Below, one piece after another: positions 33,075 to 44,805 of a stretch of 64,000 nucleotides of DNA. The stretch is taken from contig CM055097.1 of NCBI GenBank assembly GCA_029204225.1, positions 11,531,828-11,595,827 on the forward strand. Reading direction: 5' to 3'. How positions within the stretch are numbered: the stretch's first letter is position 1; each line of letters starts with the position of its first letter. Position numbers and translations under genes: made by a program. Below the pieces are notes generated by a model. The model searched no databases. It was not told the origin of the DNA and was given only the letters and a program-made list of their open reading frames with translations. The DNA is from Diphasiastrum complanatum. Its lineage: Eukaryota > Streptophyta > Lycopodiopsida > Lycopodiales > Lycopodiaceae.

Positions 33075-35710
33075 CTAGCTTGGTTCAATCATTGCTTTAC
33101 TAATCACTCCAAGTGATGATCTGAACTTCATAAAAGGTGTCTTTTGAAGTGGTTTAGTAAGTAGATCAGCTACACATTCATTGCTTGGAACATGCTCCAA
33201 AGCAATCTCCTTGGCTTGCACCATTTCTCTCACAAAGTGATGGCATATCTCAATGTGCTTAGATCTTGCATGGAAGATTGGGTTAGATGCAAGGTGTTGG
33301 GCTGATATATTGTCATTGTAGATGATTGGTGCCTCCTCTGAATCCATGATCTTTAGTTCCACCAATAATCTCTTGATCCAAAGTACCTCCTTTGTAGTAG
33401 TTGTCAAAGCTTTGTACTCAGCCTCGGTTGAAGATAGAGATATAGTTTCTTGCTTTTTCGAAAGCCATGAAACCACACCTTCTCCTATGAAAGTTGAATA
33501 GGCACTTGTTGATTTCCTATCCCTCTTGTCCCCTGCAAAATCTGAATCACTAAATGCATGAAGGTTAATCACATCTCCTCTATATAGAATCCCAAAATCC
33601 AATGTACCTGAGATGTATCTTAGAATCCTCTTAGCCTTTTTCCAATGGATATTCAATGGCTTTTGCATGGATTGGCTCAACCTACATACACTAAAGCTAA
33701 GATCTGGTCTAGTTATAGTGATCCACATTAAGGAACCTATAAGTTGCCTAAACAAAGTGATGTCCATGAAGGATCTTTCATCATCTTCATTTGGCACTTT
33801 TACATCTTGCTCCATTGGTGTGTCAACACTTTTGCATACTTCCATCTTAAACTTCTTCAAAAGACTTTGAGCATAGTTTACTTGACTTATAAAGATAAAA
33901 TCAGACCCTCTAAGTACTTCTATGCCTAAGATGAAGTGAAGACACCCTAGATCTACCATCTTGAACTCTAAGGATAGATCTATCTTGATTTTTTCAATAC
34001 CATCAACACTATTTCCACTAATGATGATGTCATCTACATAAATGAGTAAAAGTACAATACCAACATCATGAAACTTAATGTAAAGAGTGGGATCATATTC
34101 ACTTTGAACAAAAGAAAGTGAAATAAGATAGCAATGTAGTCTTGAATTCCAAGATCTCGAGGCTTGCTTCAAGCCATAGATGCTTCTTTGGAGATGGCAT
34201 ACTTTGTTCTCCATTCCATGCTTGATGAACCCTTGTGGCTGCTCCATATAGATATCCTCTTCCAAAAAACCATTCAAGAAAGCATTCGAGACATCCATTT
34301 GACATAGAATCCATCCAAAATGTGATGCAAGTGCAATGATTAGTCTTATTGTGACCATCTTGGCCATGGGTGCAAAAGTTTCCTCATAGTCTATCCCTCT
34401 CTCTTGAGCATAACCTTTTGCAACTAATTTTGCTTTATGTTTGTTAACACTCCCATTTGCATTCAACTTAAGCTTGAAGAACCACTTGCATCCTATTACA
34501 TTCCTTTGAGGTCTCTCAACAAGCAACCAAGTTTCATTCTCAATCAAGGCATCATACTCATCCAACATAGCTTTATACCATTCTTTGGAGTTCAATGCAT
34601 CTTCAACATTAGACGGTTCTTCAAAACTAGATAAAGCATAAGAAGTGGATGAGATACCCTCAACTTGCTGTCCTTTTCCTTGATATGTGGGCCTTGATGG
34701 CTCCACTTTTGCCCTTGAAGATCTCCTTGGTGTGATAGGTGGGTTTGGTGCTTGCTCCTCCATGAGCTCCTCCTCAAAACCACAATCTTGCTCCTCGGCC
34801 ATCTTCTTCTTGATTGTTGGAGCACTTGAGCCTTCTTCAAGCATATGCATATGATGTTCATCAAAGATGACATCCCTTGAAACAACAAATTTGTTCAAGG
34901 ATGGGAGATAGACTTTGTAGCCCTTGCTTGAGCTTGCATATCCAAGCATGATCCCTCTTGTGGAAGATGGATCCTCCTTGGTTCTTGTTTCCAATGGCAC
35001 ATGCACATAACATATACACCCAAAAACTTTCAAGTGATTAAGATTGGGTTTCTTTCCATACAACATCTCATAAGGAGTTTTGCCTTCAATTGCTTTGCAA
35101 GACACCCTATTCATCAAGTAGTTTGCACATACAAGAGACTCACCCCAAAAGGATTTGGGCAAACAAGCATCTAATCTTAAAGCCTTAGAACATTCACATA
35201 ATGTTCTATTCCTTCTTTCAGCAACTCCATTTTGTTGAGGAGTGTAAGGACAAGAAGTCTCTTTCTTGATCCCTTCCTCCTCACAAAAGGCCTTGAACTC
35301 ATTGGAGATGAATTCTCCACCATTGTCACTTCTAAGAATCTTGATGCTATGATTATGATGCTTTTCCACAAACAACTTGAACTTTACAAAAGTATCAAAT
35401 ACTTGAGACTTGAAGGAAAGTAAGAACACCCAACAATATCTTGAGTAGTCATCAATGAAGGTTAAAAACATGGATGAACCTCCATTAGATTTGGTGCTAG
35501 CAATGTGCACATCCGAGTGTATGAGTTCAAGAGGATGAGATGACTTTGTGATGGAGTTAGGAAACACCTTCTTATGTGCCTTGGATAAGGCACAAGCTTC
35601 ACAAACCTTGTCTTCCTTCCCAATAGACCTTGGTAGGCCTAAAGCATACTCCTCCTTGATCATAGCCTCCATGGAACCCGAGTTGACATGTCCAAGTCTT
35701 TTGTGCCATA
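33075..35710 (-). CDS. Copia pol: integrase, reverse transcriptase, RNase H
   Basis: The frame is continuous for about 880 residues from LWHKRLGHVNSGSMEAM. Integrase has the HHCC site (H..H, CEAC) and the core acids in IHSDVHIAS, RSDNGGEFIS and NGVAERRNR. RT has WFFKLKLNANGSVNKHKAK, GIDYEETFAPMAK, CQMDVSNAFLNGFL and the active-site box LLIYVDDIIISG. RNase H has AFSDSDFAGD, SSTEAEYKAL and NDNISAQHLA, then a C-terminal ADLLTKPLQ. All catalytic residues that I can check are present. The nominal start at 35786 adds about 25 out-of-register residues; the true protein should be fused to gag-protease, but an 8-bp deletion shifts the frame. Product: synthesis and integration of retrotransposon DNA. 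Confidence 0.93.
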
Positions 35711-37035
35711 AGAGATATCTTGCTCTTCTCGGCCAACATGACAACATTAGTATCCACAAATGCATCCAGCTTGTAAAGTTTGCCAAGTCTAGTGCCCTTA
35801 GCCACTATCTTACCCTTCTTCTTGATGAAACATTCATTTGAAGCAAAGTCAACATTGAAACCATTGTCTACCATTTGGCCAACACTTAGTAGATTCTTTG
35901 TTATTGTAGGAATGTACAAAACACCTTCTATGTTGATCTTTTTGGAAGATCCTAAGCAAAGGGGAATGCTACCAACTCCTTCAATCTTACAAGCTTCATA
36001 ATTTGCTGTATAGATAGACTTTATAGGTCCATCATAAGATAAGAGAGAAGAGAAAAACTCCCTTTTACTAGTCATGTGTGAACTAGCACTCGAGTCAATC
36101 CACCAAGGATCTTCTCCTTTGAAGCTTGTTGAAGAAAATATGGACATCATGAGAGAGTCCTCATGTGAACTCTCCTCCTCCTCCTCTTTGCTCATGTTGG
36201 CTTGGCGTTGATCTTGCTTCCTCTTGAAGCATTCCGAGGCATAATGCCCCATCTTGCTACAATAGTAGCACTTCACCTTTGATTTGTCCTTCTTGACTTT
36301 GGTGGTTGATGGAGATGCCTTTGGGGGTCCTTCTTGATTCTCAAGCTTTGTAGACTTCTTGAATGTTGATCCTTTGCCTTTGGACTTGCCTTTGCCTTTG
36401 GTGAAGAGAGCTTGGTCATCTCCACCTTGGATGGAAAGCCTATCCATCCTCTCTTGCATTTGGCTCCTTCTTGATTCCTCGGCCATGAGCGTGCCTTGGA
36501 GTTCTTCAAGTATGGGTAGCTTACCCATAATTGCATATCCCTGAACCAAATTGTCAAATTCAAAGCTTAGTCCATTCAATATGAGTTGAACAAGCTCTTC
36601 ATCCTTGATAGGGTCACCTATAAAGGCTAGCTCTTTGTTCAATTCCTTTACTCTTAGGACAAAAGTATGTGCACTCTCTCCTTTCTTTTGATAGCTTCTA
36701 TAGATTTGATTCTTCAAAGCTAACATTCTAGTTTGGTTCTTGGATTCATAGACCTTTTGCAAAGTCTCCCAAGCATCTTGAGCTGAAGTGCAATCTCCTA
36801 CCTCTCTTAAGAGTTCATTTGCAACATTCATTTTTATGCAATGTAGTGCAACATTGCACCTCTTGATGTATTTGGCTTTTTCTTGAGGATGAATAGGTTC
36901 ACCCTCCTTACCATTTACAATTTCCATCAGATCTTGCATGATCATGATGGATTCCATTCTAACTTTCCATATGGAATAGTTAGTTTTGTTGAGCCTTTCA
37001 TTAGTATCCAAAAGATATGCATTTATAGATGCCAT
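35599..37035 (-). CDS. Copia gag and protease (frame-shifted from pol)
   Basis: The start ATG at 37035 gives MASINAYLLDTNERLNKTNY, the usual copia gag opening, followed by the gag core (about residues 20-200), a Lys-rich linker and the zinc knuckle CYYCSKMGHYASEC (about residues 253-266). The aspartic protease region follows with WWIDSSASSHMT. The conserved Asp-Ser-Gly is here Asp-Ser-Ser (Gly codon GGT read as AGT), which should impair the protease. After KSKIS the frame is wrong: beside the related fragment at 1-917, eight bases are missing near 35710-35718, and the last ~45 residues (MAQKTWTCQLGFHGG onward) are out-of-frame pol sequence. Confidence 0.92.
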   Translation of the reverse strand: MASINAYLLDTNERLNKTNYSIWKVRMESIMIMQDLMEIVNGKEGEPIHPQEKAKYIKRCNVALHCIKMNVANELLREVGDCTSAQDAWETLQKVYESKNQTRMLALKNQIYRSYQKKGESAHTFVLRVKELNKELAFIGDPIKDEELVQLILNGLSFEFDNLVQGYAIMGKLPILEELQGTLMAEESRRSQMQERMDRLSIQGGDDQALFTKGKGKSKGKGSTFKKSTKLENQEGPPKASPSTTKVKKDKSKVKCYYCSKMGHYASECFKRKQDQRQANMSKEEEEESSHEDSLMMSIFSSTSFKGEDPWWIDSSASSHMTSKREFFSSLLSYDGPIKSIYTANYEACKIEGVGSIPLCLGSSKKINIEGVLYIPTITKNLLSVGQMVDNGFNVDFASNECFIKKKGKIVAKGTRLGKLYKLDAFVDTNVVMLAEKSKISLMAQKTWTCQLGFHGGYDQGGVCFRPTKVYWEGRQGL

Positions 37036-37828
37036 CTAGTCTCCTAATCAAGGACTTGACACAAATGAAGGTTACTTCTATTGATTTGATTGAAGGTCTA
37101 CCTTATCCCACTTCTTAGGGACCTGAAAAGATCAGTAATAGACTTCCTATAAAGATCTAAGAATGATCTCTAACAAAATCAAATCATAGAATACTAGAAA
37201 CAATGCACTTGCTTGATTGAAGTAGACAATACTAGTAGAATTGCCCCTCTTTCTATAAAGAACATTAAAGCTTCCAAATGATCTGATAAAGAGTGAATTT
37301 CAGCAACCTAATATACTTCCAAAATCACTTGTAAAAGATCTAAATGGAACTTAATGAGGATGCAACACAATCTACTATCCAATCACAAGCAAAAAATGAT
37401 CAAAATTGATGAAAAATTGATCTAATTTGGTGCATAAGTCAAGCAATGGTTGGACTGAACCTAAATCACTTTAGGAGGTGTCTACTACACCTTAGAACAG
37501 CCTTTAAGAGTCCCCAAAACTCTGATCTTCCCTCTCCTTGAATGCTAGAAAGCCTCCTCTATGAAATCACCTCCAAAACTTGCTTAGAAATCAATGCTTG
37601 GAGCAAGCAAAACTTGCTATCTTGGTAATGTGAATTGAACTTTGCCTCTGGTTTTAGACACCTAAACACCTGCAAATGAAGTCACACAACACCAATCTCC
37701 AATGTATTTGACTCACTTTGAGTTCTAGAATCAATACTAGATGCTAAGATCCAATCTACACAAGATTTAGATCAAAAATTGTGATCAAATTGAATGAAAA
37801 CCAAGGATTTAGCTCATTTCAGCCTTTA

Positions 37829-37841
37829 GGCTCTGATACCA
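37829..37841 (-). promoter_or_regulatory. Primer binding site of the young copia element
   Basis: The minus strand reads TGGTATCAGAGCC directly against the 5' LTR end, the exact initiator-Met tRNA primer site of plant copia elements. About 790 bp of leader separate it from the gag ATG. Confidence 0.93.
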
Positions 37842-38523
37842 TGTAAAAATTACAGCAAATAAGGATCCTAAAACACTTGAAATGATGAGGGAAACAATAG
37901 ATTATGATTTCATAAGATTAGCACAAGTTGAACCATCAAAATCCATCAAAAATCTATGCTTGAACCTCACTAAATGGCCCAAATCCTTGAAGAAGGCTTC
38001 ACACGTGTGAAAGTACGGCCTCCCACAGTCTGAGTACTGTACACCAGACCTACATTCAATCCTATAATCATTAGTAATCACAAGTACTCAAACAATTATG
38101 AACATAGAGAGCAATTGCACCATTATGAGAGAAAAAACATGAAATTGCTTGATTGATTTTGGTGAGATATCATCACCTATATATACATGATCCATTACGG
38201 TTTTGGGCAGGTATGAGTAGCCTTAAACCTATCCCTAATGCTAATTTTTGTGGATCTTTCATCCCTACCAAGTTAGGGTTGGAATCTTGGAGATCCCTCA
38301 ACAATGCAAAAACTACCAAAAATAGCTCCTATTTTTTCTCCCTTGTATCTAAGCATAATTTGGACTCATTCCAAAGGTTCTAACACTTAGGTCTACTTGA
38401 GAACATCCTTATGAATGGAATCCTATGCTATTTGGCACGTGTGACAAGCCACATCATGACCATCTAACTATTTACAAGTCATATGACCAAAACTAGTCAA
38501 GCTAGAATTGTGAATTTTTAACA
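37842..38523 (-). repeat. 5' LTR of the young copia element
   Basis: This 682-bp LTR drives transcription leftward. On the minus strand a TATA box (TATATATAGG, 38176-38185) and the G-box (37998-38011) are present. Confidence 0.95.
38176..38187 (-). promoter_or_regulatory. TATA box in 5' LTR
   Basis: The minus strand reads TGTATATATAGG, a good TATA match inside the LTR. It is upstream of gag in the right direction and would place transcription start about 30 bp further left. Confidence 0.5.
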
Positions 38524-38528
38524 TATGA

Positions 38529-41525
38529 GAGTAAGTCACATTACTCTACAACACAAATGAAATATTACAACTATCAAGGTGACTTATCAATGTTGATGAA
38601 TGCAAGTTTTGTTCGACAAGTGCTATACAGTTCTCACTCTCTGCCACATTTGTTTATTTCCTTGTTTCTCTTCACCTATCTTGTGTGATTGATTTTTGCA
38701 TGAGGAATAGCTACTGCACGAGAGTCTTCTGTAGAGCATCTCCAAAACACATTTTCATTCATCTATCCATCTTCAGATTATCTTGTACAACAATTTAGAA
38801 TTTTTTGAGAAATATTAGAAATCCATGGACAGTCGGAGTTGATTCTTGTATTTCATTGCCATATTCATCTTCGAGTCAACTACAGCAAGATCAAAACAAA
38901 TTAGTTAGAGTTTGTTCAATCTTTAGTACAGTCACATGTTCAACGATTTTCAACTACGTGTTCCACATGCAGATCCAACCTTGAACATGACCAGTTACCA
39001 GCAACAACATTCTCACCAATAGACTTTTTTTTGGGGGGAAGAGTGGATCTGCTTAGATCCACTGGAGCAGCTGCTACCAACAACAACATCAGCAAGATCG
39101 ACAGCCAAGGTCACAAATCAAATATGAAAATGACAAAGCTAAGAAGACAGATGGGCAATCCAAAGAGACTCAATCAGAAGAAGTACCCCAGTCGCGACGA
39201 AGATCCTTCAGAAAGGGAAACACAAACATTGGGAAATCAGTCTCTTTCTTCAACCAGCCTCTTGCCATACTTCTGCGCCCATTTTCATGCCTATCGTCCA
39301 CACCATCTATCGTTGTCACTACCACCCTTCCTTCCATCTGTTTGTTATCATCAGTTTACTGTTCTTTTGAGAAATCCCCAGTTTTGATAGTCTTACCGAA
39401 ACAGCTGATAGATCATTGCAAATGTCCTGTGGAGACCAACTACCACCTACAATGGATGATCAACCAAACGAAGATCTAAGAAGAAGACGAAGCAGCTAGA
39501 ACAAATAAAGAGAAGGATCCAAGAAGCTGAGGAAGAAAGATCAAAACTTAAGCAACCAATGAGTTAGATCAACCTGGATCAAAAGAAACTCTCTGGAGCA
39601 ATGATAGTTGAATCCCCTCTTATGAAATCCAAAGAGATCCAAAAGGAATGGATCAAAAGAAAGAGCTGCAGACTAGAAAAAGAAAGATGAAGACAACCGT
39701 GAACCTACAAAATAAAGCGAATTCCTCACCCAGCAAGTGGTGGTCAAAGCTCGACATTGCAAGGGTCCAAGACTGCAACTGTAGAACTATCAGTTCCTTC
39801 ACCTTTTCACCAAGCCTTCATCATGTTCCCTTACCGTTATTAAACCGTCCATTCAAATATGTTCCTACCACCCAATTTTTGTTGATGAGTCCATCCCCTT
39901 GAGACTGATAAATCAAGTTTGTGTAACCTACAGATCAAAGGTTTTCCTTGAGACTGGAACTTCAACTGAGGGAAGAACCACAGAGACACACAGAAGAAAA
40001 TGGAGGATACAGACCTCCCAGGAGTTAGAATCTGCCAAGAAACCAAAGATGAAACCGTCAATGGCAGATGCAAGTGACAAAACAAAGAGACACATGGAAA
40101 GCACTCGAGCATACAAGTTGTGAAGTTGCTGAGAGCTCTCCAATTTTGAGAATGTCAACCACCTATAGCAATAAGACATTTTGGTTAAACTGCAGAAATT
40201 CGTGAAAAACAATTTTTGTGATAAAGATTGGCGATAATAAGCACTTGGTTTTATGTAAATGAACGAGGATCTACAATTTTCCGAGTGACGATCAAAGATG
40301 CCAATGCAAAGCGGAGCGACATCGTCCAATATGAGTTGCAGTGGGTCCTGCAATACATTAGAGGTGGGATGATGTTGGCTGATTCTGTCGAATTCCCAAG
40401 ATACTCGGATAGAGCAACTCAAGAGCACCTCTCACCTTAGACTGAGGAGGTCTCTGAGAATTCGAGACTAATGAAGACTGACAGCTGAGTATGAGAGCCA
40501 AGAAATACTAGCTAGAAAAGACATGCAAGAATTGTGTAAGCCTCATGGTGATTCCCGGAAGATGGAATGACCATGTAGGAACTAGTATTTCTAAGCAAAT
40601 GTAATAAATGCAAGTAGACCCCTCTTAAAGAAAGTAGAGTGAGCCAGCTTTTGATGGTGACCTCTAATGGAGAGCAATATTTCACTTCTAATTTGTGAAA
40701 TGTGGAAATTTCACTAGGATGCCACCTAAGGAGCTCTAAGAGACTCCCTCTTTGTGAAGAGGAGCTTTTTGTGATTTGTATCAACTCCATGCTGAAATGA
40801 GAAGAGCCTTCACGAGTTTGGTGCAGCCCTTGAGCTCCTTGATCATGCTTGTTTCTTGAGTGATGCATTTATGATCTTGCCCTTCCCTCCTTTTGTGTGT
40901 GGTTGTGGACTGTAGAGTGGATTAGATTTGCTACTTTTGTAAAGTGGATTAGTTTCTTTTCTTGTTTGTGAATTAATGTAGGAACCAGAATTCAAGTAAA
41001 CTAAATAGGCTGGATTTGTGGTGTGATTCTTGCATATCTCTGTACAGTCCAGTTCTTGATGTTCTTGGGATGTCCAAGAATCAATAGACTGGTTGGTTTC
41101 TTGATTCTTGGACTTCTAACATGCTGTAGTTTAGTTCCTGTTTCTTGTTTATCAGTTTATGCAAATGTAGCTCAGTTTAATGTAGTATAGGATTTGATTT
41201 CAATCCATTTTTAGAGTAAGTAGCAGTAGAAACTACTGAACGTTCATTGGTTTGCATGTTGATCTGTGAATGAGCGTTCTTGGCTTGCATCTCTATGTAT
41301 AATGTAAGTGCGTTCAAGAATGACGACCCTGAGTAGTCCTCTAACAGGCAGGACACTACTACATCGATATATAGACCGTTTCTGCCTGGCTTGGGCATTG
41401 TAACAAATAAGAAACAACCAAGTAATGCCCAAACAAGCTTGGTAACAGACAAGAAACAACTCTGTAAGCAAGATCCAGAAGAAACGAGAAACAATAGATC
41501 CTCTGGAGTAGAGGAAATTGTAAAT
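38529..41525 (+). other. Gypsy-derived or unknown filler inside the composite element
   Basis: The block continues the sequence interrupted by the young copia. I see a Lys/Glu-rich coiled-coil-like piece (KKTKQLEQIKRRIQEAEEERS, about 39485-39545) and a short frame DANAKRSDIVQYELQWVLQYI (40228-40440). The stretch 40500-41400 is LTR-like non-coding DNA. No protease, RT or integrase of gypsy type is visible, so the gypsy element lacks its pol here. I could not define LTR ends. Confidence 0.4.
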
Positions 41526-43190
41526 AACAAAGCAGACGAAAGCATCGACAGAAGAAAAGCTCGACTTGTCACCAGCGGATTTTCTCAGGTACGTCGATTT
41601 TCTTCTTCTCAACTGTAGATTTCTCTTCATGCTGCTTGGCGATCTTGAGCTCTCTATCTAGTTGACTGATGTTCTGGCTGATTAAGATATTTTTAGAGCC
41701 CAAGTCTGAAATGCGTTGTTCCATTTTCTTTTTCTTATCCAACATAGACTGGATCACTTGCGCAAGGTTTGAAACTAAACCAAGAGCATCACCAAAATCT
41801 ACTGAGGTGGAGGTGGTAGCAACAAGAGGAACTAGTGGTACTGTTCTTGTTTGGCATGGAGGTGGTGCCGACAATTCTTCTTCTTCAAAAATTTCAAGCA
41901 TTCTTCTATTTGACTTTTATGATCGTTTGTTGTTGCAGCAGATTTGGAAATACATGATGTACAAACAACATATCTTAATGGAGTTATCGAAGAAGACATT
42001 TACATGGTGCAACCCAAAGGTTATATTATCGAAGGTACACACAATCATGCATGTAAACTCCATAAAGCACTTTATGGCTTGAAGCAATTTGCTCGAGCAT
42101 GGTTTCAAAGGACCAATACTTTTCTTATTGATCACGACTACACACCAAGCTCTTTAGATTCGAATGTTTACTTCAAGACAATGCAACAGTCTTTTATCAT
42201 TATCACTTTATATGTGGATGACAAATTGCTCTTCGGCAACAATATCGATCTGATAAAAGAAGCAAAGACCATGCTATCTTTTGAATTCGACATGACTGAT
42301 CTGGGCGAAGCTCATTTCTGCCTTGGTATTCAAATCCACAGAGACAGAAATCAAAAGTTGATCTACATTACTCAGCAGAGGTACATCTACAACATGTTAG
42401 TCAGATATAATCTGGTTAATTGCAAGTTAACTCTCTCACCAATGGAACCAGATCTCAAGTTGTCAAAGGACCAATGTCTTCAAACAATCGAAGAGGAGTA
42501 GACGTGAGTATCCTTATCATTCGATAATAGGATCTCTTATGCATGCAATGATTTGTACCAGGCCAGACTTAGCTTTTGCAGTCAGCTCCCTAAGTCAGTA
42601 TATGACTAACCCTGGTATAACACATTAGAAGGCTCTCATCAGAGTCATGAAATATCTTCGAGCTACTATGACTTTTGCATTTGTTATGGAATAGTAGACA
42701 ATGACAAACTCAATTTACTCAATGGTTACATAGATGCAAGTTGGGTAGGAGACGTAGACACTCAAAAATCTACTTCTGGATTTACATTATGTCTCAACAA
42801 TGGTCCTATTTCCTAGAACAGTCGCAAGCAATCTTTGATAGCTCTATCTTCTACAGAATCAAAGTATATCGCAGCCTCACAAGCTACAACAATTTGGTTG
42901 AGGAACTTACTTTCAGATATCGATCTGAATCAATATGCTCCGACGTTATTATTTTGCTATAATTAAAGTGCCATCGCCTTGTCAACCAATCCAAGATTTC
43001 ATTCTAGGAATTAGCATATTGAACTCAAGTATCAGTATGTCAGAAGCAAAGTTCTCGACAAAGAGGTTAGATTGCAGTCCTGTTGAATGCAAGATATGAC
43101 AACAGATATTTTTACCAAAGCATTAAGCTTGTATGCACACCAAAAGTTATGTGCAGAACTATGCCTAAAGGTCAAGGCTTTCATGGATTC
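41526..43190 (+). mobile_element. Copia RT-RNase H part of the composite element
   Basis: Pol resumes with NKADESIDRRKARLVTSGFSQ (to 41588). A foreign segment of about 345 bp follows. RT continues AADLEIHDVQTTYLNGVIEEDIYM, ALYGLKQFARAWF, the active-site box TLYVDDKLLFG (about 42210) and DLGEAHFCLGIQI. Then decayed RNase H shows YIDASWVGDVDTQKSTSGF, SSTESKYIAA, IALSTNPRFHSRN and DIFTKAL. Several stops and small frameshifts are present. It ends at the polypurine tract. Confidence 0.88.
41569..41901 (-). other. Coiled-coil-like open frame in an RT-interrupting segment
   Basis: The segment 41589-41934 replaces roughly 25 conserved RT residues. On the minus strand it has a 110-codon frame: MLEIFEEEELSAPPPCQT, a hydrophobic middle, then heptad-like KKKKMEQRISDLGSKNILIS and LDRELKIAKQHEEKS. 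It may be a gag N-terminus or host gene fragment captured during repair. No family is recognised. Confidence 0.35.
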
Positions 43191-43204
43191 AGATAAAGGG
43201 GGAG
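43191..43204 (+). other. Polypurine tract of the composite element
   Basis: GATAAAGGGGGAG immediately precedes the 3' LTR start TGTTAG. Confidence 0.8.
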
Positions 43205-44173
<969 letters not shown>

Positions 44174-44178
44174 GTACC

Positions 44179-44805
44179 TGCATTGCAATACCATAAAAAG
44201 TCTATAATTAGCATGTTCAAATAATCATAGCTTTGTCCGAGTATTATTACCAGTATTTATCAGCCGAATAATCATTAGCCGTAAAACGTTCACGAGGGTC
44301 ATAATTGGTCTCTCCCTCATCCTATTTAAGCACAAACAAGATAACAAAAAAAATTTATGCAATGATTTATTCAAAATGAATTTAAAAGGTGGATCATTCA
44401 GCCGATATTGATTAGGCGTGCGAGAGTGATTGAACAGGGAGGCGCCTCAACAAGGACGTGCACTAAACCAATATTGCACGACACTGTGAATCATCAAATC
44501 TTGTTTCGGTAGATTCAAATCACAGACTAAAGCTATGAAGATACTACCAAAGCAAGCTTTAATCATTTAGAGTGTCATTTAATAACTTCACTAGAAGACA
44601 CTTCAACTAGGGCAACTCTGATATCGATTCAGCACGCACAATAGAAGACCGATCATTTTTCAGTTGTTTGGTGTGCATCGCCTGAACAAGGATGTCAAAA
44701 TTTGAAGTTAATCGCAGAACTACATTTGTCATGAAATCAATTCTAGTCCGGATCAATTAAATGTCTTTTAATTGTTGTCGCTGTCCCATACTAGTTCATG
44801 ATTGA
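44179..44805. other. Spacer between composite element and H3-like frame
   Basis: No gene is seen. Words like those in the 28320-28570 repeats recur (ACGTGCACTAAACC near 44455, TATCGATTCAGCACGC near 44620), showing that related host sequence lies on both sides of the composite insertion. Confidence 0.4.

Larger units (their letters stand above)
32379..38523 (-). mobile_element. Young, structurally complete Ty1/copia retrotransposon
   Basis: Two 682-bp LTRs (32379-33060 and 37842-38523) begin TGTAAAAATT and end TTTTTAACA on the plus strand. I count only two differences between them, both transitions (near 32409 and 32730 of the left copy), which indicates a recent insertion. A five-base target duplication TATGA flanks it (32374-32378, 38524-38528). 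It carries an iMet primer site, a polypurine tract, gag-protease and integrase-RT-RNase H. It lies antisense to the gypsy and copia layers that it interrupts. Despite its youth, the coding frame is broken by an 8-bp deletion. Confidence 0.96.

Noticed and set aside
32690-38383. Two near-identical 76-codon frames (32690-32920 and 38153-38383)
   Set aside because: They are the same position in the two LTRs of one element. Conservation reflects LTR duplication, not selection on a protein.
30713-41525. A complete nested gypsy element with its own LTRs
   Set aside because: Gag is clear, but no gypsy protease, RT or integrase and no LTR pair were found. Only a partial gypsy sequence can be supported.
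41177-41630. Overlapping 128-131 codon minus-strand frames
   Set aside because: Opposite to copia RT start sequence at 41526-41588 and lacking any motif. Likely shadow frames.
41589-41938. Intron in the composite copia RT
   Set aside because: GT..AG ends exist, but splicing leaves the frame off by two bases and conserved RT residues missing, so an insertion or replacement fits better.
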